A stretch of DNA of 64,000 bases from Streptomyces scabiei 87.22 (lineage in GTDB: Bacteria > Actinomycetota > Actinomycetes > Streptomycetales > Streptomycetaceae): the NCBI RefSeq assembly GCF_000091305.1, contig NC_013929.1, positions 4,526,001 to 4,590,000 of the forward strand, read 5' to 3'. Position 1 is the first letter of the stretch, and each line of letters starts with the position of its first letter. Positions 54,375-63,830 of the stretch are shown piece after piece. A model generated the notes under the pieces. It saw only the letters and a list, made by a program, of their open reading frames with translations, searched no databases and was not told the origin of the DNA. The position numbers were made by a program, and so were the translations under genes.

Positions 54375-55292
54375 ACCCTTGTCCCCCTCCAGGCTCTCCC
54401 CAGAGCCCGCTATGAAATTGATGTGGCCATGCCGTACAGCAGTGGCCAAAGAAACGTATGGGACTCCCTTTACCGGATCAAGGGCATTTCGAGACTGAAC
54501 CGCCCCACAGCCCTCCACCCCACGCACCGCCCATGCCCATGAGCAGCCCTTGGCGCGGGAGGAAGCACGCGACGCGTACAACGGATCCGCCCACTTCGGC
54601 CGGATCGTGACCGGAGAGCCGACGCACCGGCAGGATGGAGCCCCCGCTGGCCTCGCGCACGCTGCGCACAACCCATCACTGTCAGGCTAGGGCCAACGTT
54701 GCCCCCGGAGGACGCCGTCGCCCTGAGCCGGACACTGAAATCCGGAGGACGTTCCCGGACGGCCGACCTTCATCATCCGCTTCGGCGCGAAGGACGTGCA
54801 CCCGCTCCCGCCAACGGTCGTCGACGCGGTAGCCCGCCAAGGTTCGGCACGGACCGGCGCAGGACCAGCACAGCATGTGCGGGCGCCTCCGGCTCCTTGC
54901 CCAGCTCGAACTGGAACGGCCACTACGAGCCCGAGGACGCCATCCCTCATACGACGGCATCGCAGACGGGTAGCTGACCGTGTCCGACCTGAAGTTGTCC
55001 GGACCGGACAGCCCCGCCGCTTCCGATCGACGCATCGAAGACGGTCGTATTTTCACCCTGTCGATCCAGGTGCAACCACAGGCCTGATGGAGTGTCACGC
55101 ACGCCTGTCCACCGGTTGTCCACCGAACCTCATCGCGTATGCCTGACCCGACCCTCCCGGATGAGCAACAGCCCAGCTCAGAGACTCAGGCCGTCTACAC
55201 GGTCACGGAAACCACACCCCCGACCCACGCATTACGATGCACAGATCCCAAAGACGCGATTTAGACCGATTTCAAGGTCATCCGAAACACGA
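54375..55292. other. Non-coding/decayed stretch between the toxin operon and the second att repeat
   Basis: No supported gene. Around 54765-54840 a plus frame reads TFIIRFGAKDVHPLPPTVVDAVARQG but has no start and soon loses coherence, so it is likely a remnant. Near 55108-55130 there is another ctgtccaccg doublet, and at 55224-55236 a short copy of the tRNA-Thr anticodon region (cgcattacga). Both look like worn traces of a further att copy. Confidence 0.4.
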
Positions 55293-55322
55293 AACCCCAG
55301 GTCAGAGGCCTGACCTGGGGTT
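55293..55322 (-). terminator. Hairpin flanking the second att repeat
   Basis: 13-bp arms aaccccaggtcag / ctgacctggggtt with a 4-nt loop. It holds the same position relative to the tRNA-Thr fragment as the terminator at 44054-44082, but with a different sequence. Confidence 0.65.
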
Positions 55323-55327
55323 AACCA

Positions 55328-55511
55328 TGGAGCCGCCTTCGGGATTCGAACCCGAGACCTACGCATTACGAGACCATGAGCGATCATGTTGCGTGGTGAC
55401 TCGTCGTGCTGCGTGGTGACGTTTTGCCTGATCAGAGCACGTGCAGCAGGTTGACCCGTACTGCCCCGTGATGCACCGCCCAAAGGCGTCTGTCCACCGG
55501 CTGTCCACCGG
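55328..55511. repeat. att-like direct repeat, copy 2, with tRNA-Thr(CGT) 3' part
   Basis: Second copy of the 184-bp repeat, exactly 11,240 bp from the first. Positions 55328-55372 hold the tRNA-Thr 3' part, identical to copy 1; the differences all fall in the outer 140 bp. Again the 5' half of the tRNA is missing on the right side. An intact tRNA-Thr is therefore expected further right, outside the window. Confidence 0.75.
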
Positions 55512-55676
55512 CGGGACTGCTTGGCCGACCGCCTCTCGCCGTCCCATCGCTTCTGACGAAATCCCTGGCAGGGGCAGAGCCTGACATGAGGGCGACTGCC
55601 CATTTCCCACAAGGAGCAACCGCGCGGCACTTCACCACGAACGCCGCAGCCTCCATCCGCGACGAGACCTCCGATC

Positions 55677-55715
55677 GAAACGATATCTTCCATAGTGTAT
55701 AAATGGTATCGTTTC
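55677..55715 (+). promoter_or_regulatory. Operator/promoter of the toxin-antitoxin operon
   Basis: Inverted repeat GAAACGATA (55677-55685) and TATCGTTTC (55707-55715) brackets an AT-rich core with a TATAAA -10-like hexamer (55698-55703). It lies 33 bp before the antitoxin start, the usual place for autorepression by an RHH antitoxin complex. Confidence 0.65.
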
Positions 55716-55748
55716 ACTGACAGGGGCATCTGCGAAGGGACCATCCAC

Positions 55749-56003
55749 ATGGCCAGAACCGTCATCGACCTCGATGAAGACATGGTCACCGAGGCCATGC
55801 GCATCTTCGGGACTAAAACGAAGGCCAAAGCCGTCCGCCTCGCCATGGAAGACGCCGTCAAGAGGCACCTGCGGCAGGAGGGCTTCGACGCCATGGAGGC
55901 CGGCGAGCTCGACTTCAGTGAGATCGTCGAGAACACCGGGCCCCGCAACGCAGACGGCTCCCTCAAGCACAACGGCGACCGCGACGGAGGCCGGGCCGCC
56001 TGA
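55749..56003 (+). CDS. vapB: VapB-type antitoxin
   Basis: 84 aa; ATG 55749 follows GAAGGGA. MARTVIDLDEDMVTEAMRIF is the ribbon-helix-helix start typical of VapB antitoxins of the DUF2191 type (R-T-V-I-D-L-D strand plus helix). The second half (FDAMEAGELDFSEI) is the toxin-neutralising tail. The stop overlaps the toxin start (TGATG). The palindrome at 55677-55715 is its likely operator. Confidence 0.85.
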   Translation: MARTVIDLDEDMVTEAMRIFGTKTKAKAVRLAMEDAVKRHLRQEGFDAMEAGELDFSEIVENTGPRNADGSLKHNGDRDGGRAA

Positions 56004-56422
56004 TGCAGGACCGCTACCTGATCGACAAGTCCGCCCTCGCCCGCTGGACGAAGCCGAGCGTCAAGGAGGTGCTCAAGCCTCTGCACGAGCGCTACCTCCT
56101 CGCCGTATGCCAACCCACCGAGTTCGAGATGATCCACTCCGCACGGGACAGCTCGGAAGCAACACGGATCAGCACCTGGCTCCACGCCTTCGACTACCTC
56201 CGCACCGACGACGACACCTTCACCCGCGCTCTCGAGATCCAGCGCCATGCCCTCAACGCAGGCTTCCACCGCGCTCTGTCCCTCCCCGACCTGCTGATCG
56301 CCGCCACAGCGGAACTGAACCGGCGAACGGTCCTCCACTACGACGGAGACTTCGACATGATCGCCTCCCTCACCGGCCAACCCACCGAATGGGTCGTCCC
56401 GCCCGGCAGTGCCGACCGATGA
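56003..56422 (+). CDS. vapC: PIN-domain ribonuclease toxin (VapC family)
   Basis: A 139-aa PIN domain. The acidic active-site residues are visible: Asp8 (YLIDKSA), Glu (QPTEFEMIHS), Asp (LSLPDLLIAATA) and Asp (HYDGDFDMI). VapC toxins cleave tRNA or rRNA in a Mg-dependent way and are held inactive by VapB. Starts by TGATG overlap with the antitoxin. Its TGA overlaps an ATG of the decayed gene downstream. Confidence 0.88.
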   Translation: MQDRYLIDKSALARWTKPSVKEVLKPLHERYLLAVCQPTEFEMIHSARDSSEATRISTWLHAFDYLRTDDDTFTRALEIQRHALNAGFHRALSLPDLLIAATAELNRRTVLHYDGDFDMIASLTGQPTEWVVPPGSADR

Positions 56423-56942
56423 GCATGCCGGCCTTCCCCACCTCCGATGAGTTGTCTGGTGTCCCTCATCGAGCGGTCGCTGGGGGTGTGGCAGCTGGCC
56501 TGCGCCGCGCGCTGGTCGCTCTGTACAGCCTGGCTCTGCGCGGATCCCTGCGGGTTCTGGGCTGGGCCGCCGGGGTGAGCCTCGTCGAACTGACCCTCGC
56601 CGTCTTCTTCCTGGCGCCGGTCGCAAACGCCCCCTCGGCCCGTTCTTCCTGCTCGGGACGGCGACCAAGGCCGTCACCACCGGCCTGACGCTCCGTATCC
56701 GCCGGATGTACCTGACGGCGCTGGAGGACCGGGCCGCGCGCCTGGCGATAGAGCACGTCCGGCTCACCGCGGCTGCGGAGCGCTCCCGGGTCGCGCACGC
56801 CAGCAAACTGGCCTCGCGGGACGCGGGGCTGTATCGAGATGCGGTTCCACCTCGTGGCCACGACCAGCTACGGACCGCCCCGCAGCCGCCGCACAGCCCC
56901 GCTCCGCTGCGGTCTCTCAGTCCTGGATGTACCGGACGATGA
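56419..56942 (+). pseudogene. Frameshifted remnant of a membrane protein
   Basis: From ATG 56419 (ATGA with the vapC stop) the frame reads RALVALYSLALRGSLRVLG and VSLVELTLAVFFLAPVANAPS, two membrane helices. At about 56636 one base is missing; the next frame continues GPFFLLGTATKAVTTGLTL and a charged helix (LEDRAARLAIEHVRLTAAAE). Together they look like a single membrane protein of the small plasmid/ICE transfer-associated kind, now broken. The 3' end overlaps the end of the helicase gene. Confidence 0.5.
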
Positions 56943-59900
56943 CGCGCATGCGCGTACCCCGCTCCGTCTGCCAGCTCACCTCGTCCCCGACCTCTCGCCA
57001 CATCAGCGCCTTCCCCTGCGGGGTGTCGGGGCTCAGCCGCTCCGCCTCGTCACCCGCGAGCATCGCGATCTCGTACGTCATGATGCCGGGCTCGTCCGGG
57101 TCCTCAACTCCGACGAGGCATCCAGGGACGACCATCGCCCCGCCCGTCAGGGAGGAGTCAGGGACAACTTGGTCGAGCACGGCACGCAGGTGGCTGCGCC
57201 GCTCCTGCAGGGCCTGGCGCCGCCGGTCGTGGTCGGCCAGCTGGGCCTTCCTGGAGGACGAGTCCACGGCCACGATCTCCGGAAGCGGCTGGTCCAGCGC
57301 GTCCTGCACGCGCTGGAGCTCGCGCTGCACCCGTCGATGGGCGGCGACGCTGAGCCGGTCGACCGGGAGGCTGAGGGAGGACCGGGCACCGCCCGGCACC
57401 GCGGATCCCGTCACGGGGGTGGGTTCGTCGCCGCGGGTCGGCTGCCGCGGCACGGCCGGAAGACTCTTCACCGGGGCCCGGTCAGCTGTCGGTCGTGCAC
57501 GCAGCAGTTCTGTCGTACGGCCGTCGGAAGCGCCGGAGGATCCGGGTGCGTGGTACCGCGCCAGCCCCACCTGACCGTCGTCTCCCAGTACCGGTACGTC
57601 TGCGTGGGCGATCGCGGTGCGGATCATGGCCTGTACCTCGGGGTGTGCGACCCGCACGACGGCATGCCCCTCGCGCAGGATGTCCACGGCATCGGCCCCT
57701 GGGAAGCCCGGCGCACCCGCTCCCCCGAGGAACCGTGCGGTCCCGGGCACGGTCGCCCGCATGCTGAACGCGTGCTGGGCTGCATTGACCTCGTCGCGGT
57801 GCAGCCGTGCCACGGTCACGAATCGGGGCTGTGCCTCGTCCGTGCCGTGCGGGGGCTCGGGCTGGATGTCCTGTCGCCCGGCGGATGGGGCAGCAGAGGG
57901 CGCGGGCTCTGCGTTGCCGGTGGGTACGACGTCGCCGTCGCCTGTCGGGACCGTGCCGGCCTCGTCGGCCGGGTCGATGCGGCTGTCCTCGGCAGCTCGG
58001 TGTGCGGGTGGGTGCACCGCCGGCTCGATGCCGAGTCGGTCGAGTTCCGCCCACAGCGGTTCGAGTGCCCGTTCCGGGTCGAGGAAGAAGCGGCTGCCGC
58101 GGATGCGGACGAACGTCCAGCCCACTCGCTCCAGTTCGCGCTGGCGGGCCGCGTCCGCGTCGGCGTTCTCCTCCGTGTGGAACGCGTCGCCGTCGCACTC
58201 CACGGCAAGGCGTCTGGTGCCTCCCTCGACGACGAGGTCGATGCGGTAGCGGCCGGCCGGATACTGCGGCCGCACCTGGTGGCCCCGGGCCCGCAGGGCC
58301 AGGTAGACACGCTGCTCGAAGAGGCTGTCGAAGGCCTCGTGCGGAACGTCCGGCCGGACCTCGCCGAGTCCGAGGCCGTCCTGCTCCTCGGCCGGGCGGG
58401 AGAACCAGTCCAGATAAGCACGCCGAAGATCGGTCTCGCCGAGTTCGGTGAGGGTGAAGCTGTGGAACAACCACACCTGGTCGCGGGCACGGGATGCGGC
58501 CACGTTGAGGTGCTGCCGGTTCAGGGAACTGCTGAAGTGGCCGATGCGGCGCGGCCCGTCGGGGCCGGTGAGCGACACGACCGTACTGATGAAGACGATG
58601 TCGCGCTCGTCGCCCTGGAACTCCTCGGCATTACCCACGCGCAGCCGTCGGCGCTGTCTCTCGTCCAGCGGGATCCGGTCGGCCAGCAGGTCTTCGATGA
58701 GGTACTTCTGCCCCGCGCCGAGCAGGGTGATCACACCCATGGTGCGCCCCGCGTAGGCGGGGTCGGCGATACACCGGGCGACCTCCTCCACCAGCCGCAC
58801 CGCCTCGGAACGGTTGACCTGCTTCTGTCCGCTGCCTTCAACGTAGCCATCGGGTATGTGCACCGGGCGCAAGGGCGGCAGCCGGTCGGCACCGTACTGT
58901 CGCAGCGGCTGGAGCCGGCCGCCGTAACAGAGCTCGTTGGAGAATCCGATGATCTCCGGCATGCACCGGAAGTGTTCCTGGAGCATCAGCCTGCCGCGGC
59001 CTCCGGCCAGACCGGACGCGATGTCGAAGAGGCTGGCGGTCGGTGTGAACAGGTTGCGGCGGGCGGCGGGCAACTGGGCGAGGAGCCGTCGCTGGAGCGC
59101 GAACTGCTCGTCGTGGTCCACGCCCACCTGGGCGGGGCTCACCTGCTGATCGTCGCCGACGACGATCACCTTCGCGCCCAGCCAGGCGAGCAGCAGCGCC
59201 TCGGGACCGGACTGGCTGGCCTCGTCGACGATCACGACGTCGAATCGTCCGGCCCGGTCCATCGGCACGGTTTCGGTCACCTGGTGCAGCGGCATGATCC
59301 ACGCGGGTACCGCCGCCTGGCTGGCCTGCAGACTCTCCCGGGCCTGTCTGCGGTAGGTGGCCGCGTACTTGCCGGTGCCCTTGCCCAGCTTGCGGACGTT
59401 CTGCTGGTACGAGGTGAGGGCCACGGCCTGGTCGTCCGTGAGCCGGGACAGACAGCTGAACCAGGCCTTGTCGGCCGCCAGCCGTTCCAGGCCGATGCGG
59501 ATCTTGACATCCGCCTCGGCGAGCAGCCGCAGCTGCCGGGCCTCGGCCGCCGGGTCCGTCAGCTCCTTCATACGGTCGTACCAGACCGACCACGCCCACG
59601 CGGCCTCGAAGTCCGCGAGCCTGGTGCCCCACTCGTCGTCCTCAGATGTGGATTCCAGTCTGTCCGCGAGGTCCGGGAGTTCGGCCGCGACCAGCCGGTA
59701 GGCGTCGTCGCACGCCTTCTTGCGCGCCAGCGCCTCCCGCAGGTCGTCCACGTCGTTCACCGCCGCGCCGTAGGCCGCCGGGTCGCGGGACTCGACCGCG
59801 ACGCGGGCCCGTTCGAGGGCAGCCGAGGCTCCCCTGCGGTGCGCCGCGGCGCGCAGTACGCGCAAGGCGTCGTCGATCAGAGCGCGGGCGGGGTCGGCGG

Positions 59901-62454
59901 CCCGGCGTGCCGCTCTGGCCCGCAGGACGCTCCGAACCGTGTCTGCCTGGTCGCGGTTGCCCCAGTCGATGCCTGCCAGCCCCGGCGCGGCCCTGTCGGC
60001 GCCGACCACGGCGTGGCGCAGGTCGGCGAGGGTGGTCAGGGCGGTGAGGGTGGCGACGTCCTGGCGCAGGCGGGCGGTGCGCCGGGCGGTGGCCTGCCAG
60101 GCGTCGGGGCCGTCGCCCCACTCCCGCTCGATGTCCTGGAGATGTCGTTCCAGCGTGACGCGGTGCAGTACGGCGGACGCGGCGATCGCTGTCTCCACGG
60201 CGCGGCCGTCGACCCGCACGGTCTCGGGGAAGGCGCCGACGGCTTTGCGCAGCCGGGTCCTCAGCCCCATGACCCCGCGCAGTCTCTCGCCGGACGCGAG
60301 CCCGTCCCGCAGGGTGGCGGCCAGCCCGAGCGCCGTCGGCACGTCGTACGCCTCCAGCCCGCTGACCAGGGTGGCGCCCAGGACACGCTCCGCCTCCTCG
60401 ATCGCGGTCAGGGCCGCGGTGGTGCGCTCGTGGCGGCTGCGCGCGCCGAGGTCCTGCCCGGCGAGGATCTCGTCGCGCAGCTCGGCCCAGGCCGTCGGCA
60501 TCGATGTGGCCGCCTGGGCCGCGGCGGTGAAGTGGTCGAGCGCGGTGACCAGTTGGTCCTGCTGTGCCGGGGTAAGGGCGGACACGGCGTCGTCGAGACG
60601 GGAGACGAAGCCGTTCTGCCGGAGCGCGGCGAGATCGGCCTCCGCCGTCTTGATCGTCTCGACCGCCTCGGCGAACGCGGGCGCCGTGGGCAGCTGTCCC
60701 GGCGCGGGCAGCGCGGCACTCACCGATGCGGCAAGAGCACGGTGTCGGTCGGTGAAGGCGAGCGCCGCACGACGCTGGCGCGTGAGAACCTCGGCGTCCA
60801 GCGTCGGGGCGTCGGCGGGGACGACGCCGATCCAGCCGAACCGCGGGTGTTCCCCGGCGAGCCGCTGAGCGATCCGGGCCAGGGTTCCCTCATAGTCGCC
60901 GATCTCGGCCGGATGGTGGTACGTCTCCTGCTCCCGCAGCGCGCGCAACGCCTTCAGGGCGAGCGCCTGCGAGGACCGGGCGGACCTGAGGCGCTCTTCG
61001 TGCTCCTGGATGCGTCGCCGGTGCGCCCGAGAGGAGAAGTCTCCCTGCCGGTCGAGGATGGCCTTGACGGACTGCTCCAGTTCCAGTTGCCCGACTCCGT
61101 CGTCGGTACGGCTCACGCACAGCTCGCGGATGCCAACGGGGAGTTTGTCCTTCAGGACCTTCAGGGCACGTGCCGTATGGCTGGTGATCAGTACGCGGTT
61201 GCCGTGCGCGAGAAGGTCGGTGACCAGGTTGGCGATGGTGTGCGTCTTACCGGTGCCCGGCGGCCCTTGGACCACGACGAGATCCCGGTCCCTCAGCCGC
61301 TCGGCGATGGTGCGCTGTTCGTCGTTGGAGGGCAGCGCGAAGTACAGCTCCGGCGGCGGTCCCGCGGCGTCACCGCTGCCCGGTTCCCCCAGCGGCCGGT
61401 CACCGCCCGCGCCGGCGATCGCCCGCAGCAGGGTGGTGGGCTCGGCGCCCTGCTCGATGGACAGGGCGACGGCGCGCAGCGCTTCGAGCATGCTGCGCCG
61501 GGTGCGCTCCCTGAGCAGCAGCACCGGTGCGAAGCTGACGACCGGTACGGCGGGGTCTCCCGCTGCCCGGTGCCGATTCGGTGCGCGGTCGTAGCGTCCT
61601 GCTTCGTGGGCCGCGATGGTCCAGGTGGTGAGGGCCCGGTGCAGATGGTCGGCGAGCTGCGGATCCGTGGTGTCGCCGGCGGCTTCCAGCTCCTGCCGTA
61701 CGAGGGCGCGGGTGTCCGCCCGCGACTTCTGCGCGGCATCGAGCATGGACTCCTCCAGCACCGGGCTGCCGTGCTCGGGGTCGGGTCCGACGGTGATGGC
61801 TCCGGTGTCGGGGTCGATGGTGATGACGGCCCGGCAGGTGACGAGATGGCGGCGGATCGGCTCGCCCTGCGCCGACCATGTGAGGTAGCCGAATCCGACG
61901 ACCAGTTCGAAGGTCTCGCCGAGTTCGGAGGCGTCCACGCACAGGCGGTAGAGGCGGTCGTAGGCACGCACGAGGGGCTTCATGGCGCGGTCGCGACGTG
62001 CCCACCCGTCCCATTCACGGGACCAGGCGCGGCACTGGGCGTACACGGTGTCTCGCTGGGGCGAGTCGGCCAGGGACACGGTGATGTGCCGGGTGCGTGC
62101 GCTTCCCTCGGCGGAGATCTCGTCCGCCGGTATGTCCGTCTCTGCCCGCGGCTCGGGGGGCGTTTCCCTCGCCGAGTCGCGGATCTCCCGGTCGTCCAGC
62201 CAGTGGGCGAGCGGCAGCGGCGGAGCCGGCGGTTCGTGCCGTACGGGGCGGTCGGCCCGCAGCCACAACGGCATGTCACCGGGGACCGCGTCGATGAGGA
62301 AGGAACCGAACTGCGCGGGCAGGTCGGCGAACCACACCTGGTGCCTGGCATCGTCGTACGTCCGCACCGGCTTGGTGCGGCTCTCACCCACCTCCGCGAG
62401 GTAACGGAAGACGTGGCGGACCACATCGTCGGGCGTCACGGCGGATGCGGGCAC
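56917..62454 (-). CDS. SF1 DNA2-like helicase with nuclease domain and GreA-C-like tail
   Basis: A 1845-aa protein; GTG 62454 has GAGG upstream. Walker A QGPPGTGKT (about 400) is separated by a long coiled region (about 470-1030) from Walker B VIVDEASQ (about 1075), VVGDDQQVSP (motif III), QEHFRC, EEFQGDERDIVF (about 1280) and LNVAASRARD (motif VI). This is the split-helicase layout of Upf1/DNA2-like defence helicases. At about 1390-1470 follows a PD-(D/E)xK-type nuclease of the MTES_1575/DUF559 kind (FEQRVYLALRARG, YRIDLVVEG, VECDGDAFH). The last 80 residues (GVEDPDEPGIMTYEI, LSPDTPQGKALMWREVGDEV) resemble the GreA/GreB C-terminal FKBP-like domain. Neighbouring toxin genes suggest a defence role. 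Confidence 0.88.
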   Translation of the reverse strand: MPASAVTPDDVVRHVFRYLAEVGESRTKPVRTYDDARHQVWFADLPAQFGSFLIDAVPGDMPLWLRADRPVRHEPPAPPLPLAHWLDDREIRDSARETPPEPRAETDIPADEISAEGSARTRHITVSLADSPQRDTVYAQCRAWSREWDGWARRDRAMKPLVRAYDRLYRLCVDASELGETFELVVGFGYLTWSAQGEPIRRHLVTCRAVITIDPDTGAITVGPDPEHGSPVLEESMLDAAQKSRADTRALVRQELEAAGDTTDPQLADHLHRALTTWTIAAHEAGRYDRAPNRHRAAGDPAVPVVSFAPVLLLRERTRRSMLEALRAVALSIEQGAEPTTLLRAIAGAGGDRPLGEPGSGDAAGPPPELYFALPSNDEQRTIAERLRDRDLVVVQGPPGTGKTHTIANLVTDLLAHGNRVLITSHTARALKVLKDKLPVGIRELCVSRTDDGVGQLELEQSVKAILDRQGDFSSRAHRRRIQEHEERLRSARSSQALALKALRALREQETYHHPAEIGDYEGTLARIAQRLAGEHPRFGWIGVVPADAPTLDAEVLTRQRRAALAFTDRHRALAASVSAALPAPGQLPTAPAFAEAVETIKTAEADLAALRQNGFVSRLDDAVSALTPAQQDQLVTALDHFTAAAQAATSMPTAWAELRDEILAGQDLGARSRHERTTAALTAIEEAERVLGATLVSGLEAYDVPTALGLAATLRDGLASGERLRGVMGLRTRLRKAVGAFPETVRVDGRAVETAIAASAVLHRVTLERHLQDIEREWGDGPDAWQATARRTARLRQDVATLTALTTLADLRHAVVGADRAAPGLAGIDWGNRDQADTVRSVLRARAARRAADPARALIDDALRVLRAAAHRRGASAALERARVAVESRDPAAYGAAVNDVDDLREALARKKACDDAYRLVAAELPDLADRLESTSEDDEWGTRLADFEAAWAWSVWYDRMKELTDPAAEARQLRLLAEADVKIRIGLERLAADKAWFSCLSRLTDDQAVALTSYQQNVRKLGKGTGKYAATYRRQARESLQASQAAVPAWIMPLHQVTETVPMDRAGRFDVVIVDEASQSGPEALLLAWLGAKVIVVGDDQQVSPAQVGVDHDEQFALQRRLLAQLPAARRNLFTPTASLFDIASGLAGGRGRLMLQEHFRCMPEIIGFSNELCYGGRLQPLRQYGADRLPPLRPVHIPDGYVEGSGQKQVNRSEAVRLVEEVARCIADPAYAGRTMGVITLLGAGQKYLIEDLLADRIPLDERQRRRLRVGNAEEFQGDERDIVFISTVVSLTGPDGPRRIGHFSSSLNRQHLNVAASRARDQVWLFHSFTLTELGETDLRRAYLDWFSRPAEEQDGLGLGEVRPDVPHEAFDSLFEQRVYLALRARGHQVRPQYPAGRYRIDLVVEGGTRRLAVECDGDAFHTEENADADAARQRELERVGWTFVRIRGSRFFLDPERALEPLWAELDRLGIEPAVHPPAHRAAEDSRIDPADEAGTVPTGDGDVVPTGNAEPAPSAAPSAGRQDIQPEPPHGTDEAQPRFVTVARLHRDEVNAAQHAFSMRATVPGTARFLGGAGAPGFPGADAVDILREGHAVVRVAHPEVQAMIRTAIAHADVPVLGDDGQVGLARYHAPGSSGASDGRTTELLRARPTADRAPVKSLPAVPRQPTRGDEPTPVTGSAVPGGARSSLSLPVDRLSVAAHRRVQRELQRVQDALDQPLPEIVAVDSSSRKAQLADHDRRRQALQERRSHLRAVLDQVVPDSSLTGGAMVVPGCLVGVEDPDEPGIMTYEIAMLAGDEAERLSPDTPQGKALMWREVGDEVSWQTERGTRMRVIVRYIQD

Positions 62455-62504
62455 GAGCCACCTCGCTGAACTGGTGGAACCAAAGTATGAAGAGTGTGCG
62501 CATC

Positions 62505-62690
62505 CTATGTGCGTGGCGCGTCTGAGAGGGCGGGTACCTCCCTCTGCTGAGCTGCGATGCGCGTGATGGTCCGGACGTTGTCTTCGAGCAGATGCGCCTG
62601 CATGCCCGCGGCCTGGGCGGCCTCGACGGTGACGGCGACATCATCGATGAAGAGACAGTGGACGCAATAGCGCCACCTCCCGGGCACCAA
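62505..62690 (-). pseudogene. C-terminal fragment of a HAD-family hydrolase
   Basis: The frame CLFIDDVAVTVEAAQAAGMQ followed by AHLLEDN is the conserved motif IV/C-terminal end of HAD phosphatases. The N-terminal three quarters of the enzyme are missing. It lies just upstream of the large helicase gene and reads in the same direction. Confidence 0.65.
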
Positions 62691-62999
62691 CGAAGCTGTT
62701 GCTCAGGATGCCCAGCATGGCCCTGCGAGGCGCTCCTGTTCTCGTAGGGAGAGACACCCCGCTCGGATCCGTTGTCCGACGGCAGGGCGGCGCGCTGCCC
62801 AGGCTGCCATGGGGCTCCGGGGGCCGGTATGAGCCGTAGCAGCGGATAGGCGGATCCGACGGGCAGGAAGTCCCCGACCCCGGTATCGCCGGATGGCCCC
62901 ACATCCAGGCCGCCTTTGCCGAATGCAAGAATGCGGTGCTTGGGCGGAGAAGTGCATCGGCTCGGGGCGGGCACGAGCACTGTTGGGACGGGGGTAGCC

Positions 63000-63830
63000 A
63001 TGGCGTTGGTTATGTGTCCACTGTGCAGCGACGACGAGGACATCGAGGTGATCCGCGTGCTCGACGGCGGACGTCGTCTCGTGACACACCGGTGCGGCTA
63101 TGAGTGGGAGCACAAGGAGCCCACTCTCCCGAAGGCGAATCCGCCCCGATCGTTCGACGACCTCAAGGCCCGTTTCCCGAAAGCTGAGGACGTCGATCCC
63201 GAGCGGCTGGAGCGCGCGGCCCTGCTGAAGGAGCGGTACCTCGCGATCAAACCGGGCTTCGACCCCGACGTGGCGGCCTACTGGACGAAGTACCAGCGGA
63301 TCTTCTCTCCCGACGGGCTGTGGACGTGCGACCCCAGAGTCCTCAAGGACTTCGCCAACTCCGAGGTCGGAGCCCGGCCCGGCAATCAGGCCACGTTCAA
63401 CTCCGCGTGGAACGACATGGGCGATGCTGCGGCAGGGGAGGCGACCCGTCAGACGATCGAGTACCTCCTGCGCGGACCTGACGAATTGCCGCTCGAAGAC
63501 CGGCTCCAGCACCTGCTGTCCGGCACCAAGCCGTTCGCCATGACCGGTTTCAAAGAGGCCCTCCTCACAAGGGTTCTCTGCGTGATGTACCCCGACGACT
63601 TCCTGACGATCCTCAAGTACACGACCGAGGCGGGCGGCAAGCGCGAGATCGCGCGGATGGTCTACGGACTGGCGCTGCCGGCCCCCGAGTCGGTGAACTG
63701 GACCCTCGGCCGACTCATCCTCTGGAGTAACGACCTCCTGAGCACCCTCGTCGGCCAGGGCTTCGCCAACCAGCAGCACTCCGCCGCGTTCCTGTGGTGG
63801 GCCAAGGGGCAGGTCGAGGGACTTCAGTAG
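63000..63830 (+). CDS. Zinc-ribbon protein of unknown function
   Basis: 276 aa from ATG 63000 (GGGGGT upstream). The N-terminus has a zinc-binding set (CPLC at about 6-9, then HRCGYEWEH at about 32-40). The rest is mainly alpha-helical (TRQTIEYLLRGPDELPLEDRL-type helices, FKEALLTRVLCVMYPDDFLTIL, RLILWSNDLLSTLVG). The phrase VMYPDDFLTI followed by a helical DNA-binding-like region recalls N-terminal specificity domains of McrB-type restriction systems, but I cannot confirm it. Beside a helicase-nuclease, a defence-related DNA/RNA-binding role is plausible. Confidence 0.65.
   Translation: MALVMCPLCSDDEDIEVIRVLDGGRRLVTHRCGYEWEHKEPTLPKANPPRSFDDLKARFPKAEDVDPERLERAALLKERYLAIKPGFDPDVAAYWTKYQRIFSPDGLWTCDPRVLKDFANSEVGARPGNQATFNSAWNDMGDAAAGEATRQTIEYLLRGPDELPLEDRLQHLLSGTKPFAMTGFKEALLTRVLCVMYPDDFLTILKYTTEAGGKREIARMVYGLALPAPESVNWTLGRLILWSNDLLSTLVGQGFANQQHSAAFLWWAKGQVEGLQ

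Noticed and set aside
54765..54840. Protein-like plus frame (FIIRFGAKDVHPLPP)
   Set aside because: Loses coherence on both sides and has no recognisable family.
56839..62469. 1876-codon plus-strand frame opposite the helicase
   Set aside because: The minus frame has all SF1 motifs; this one has none.
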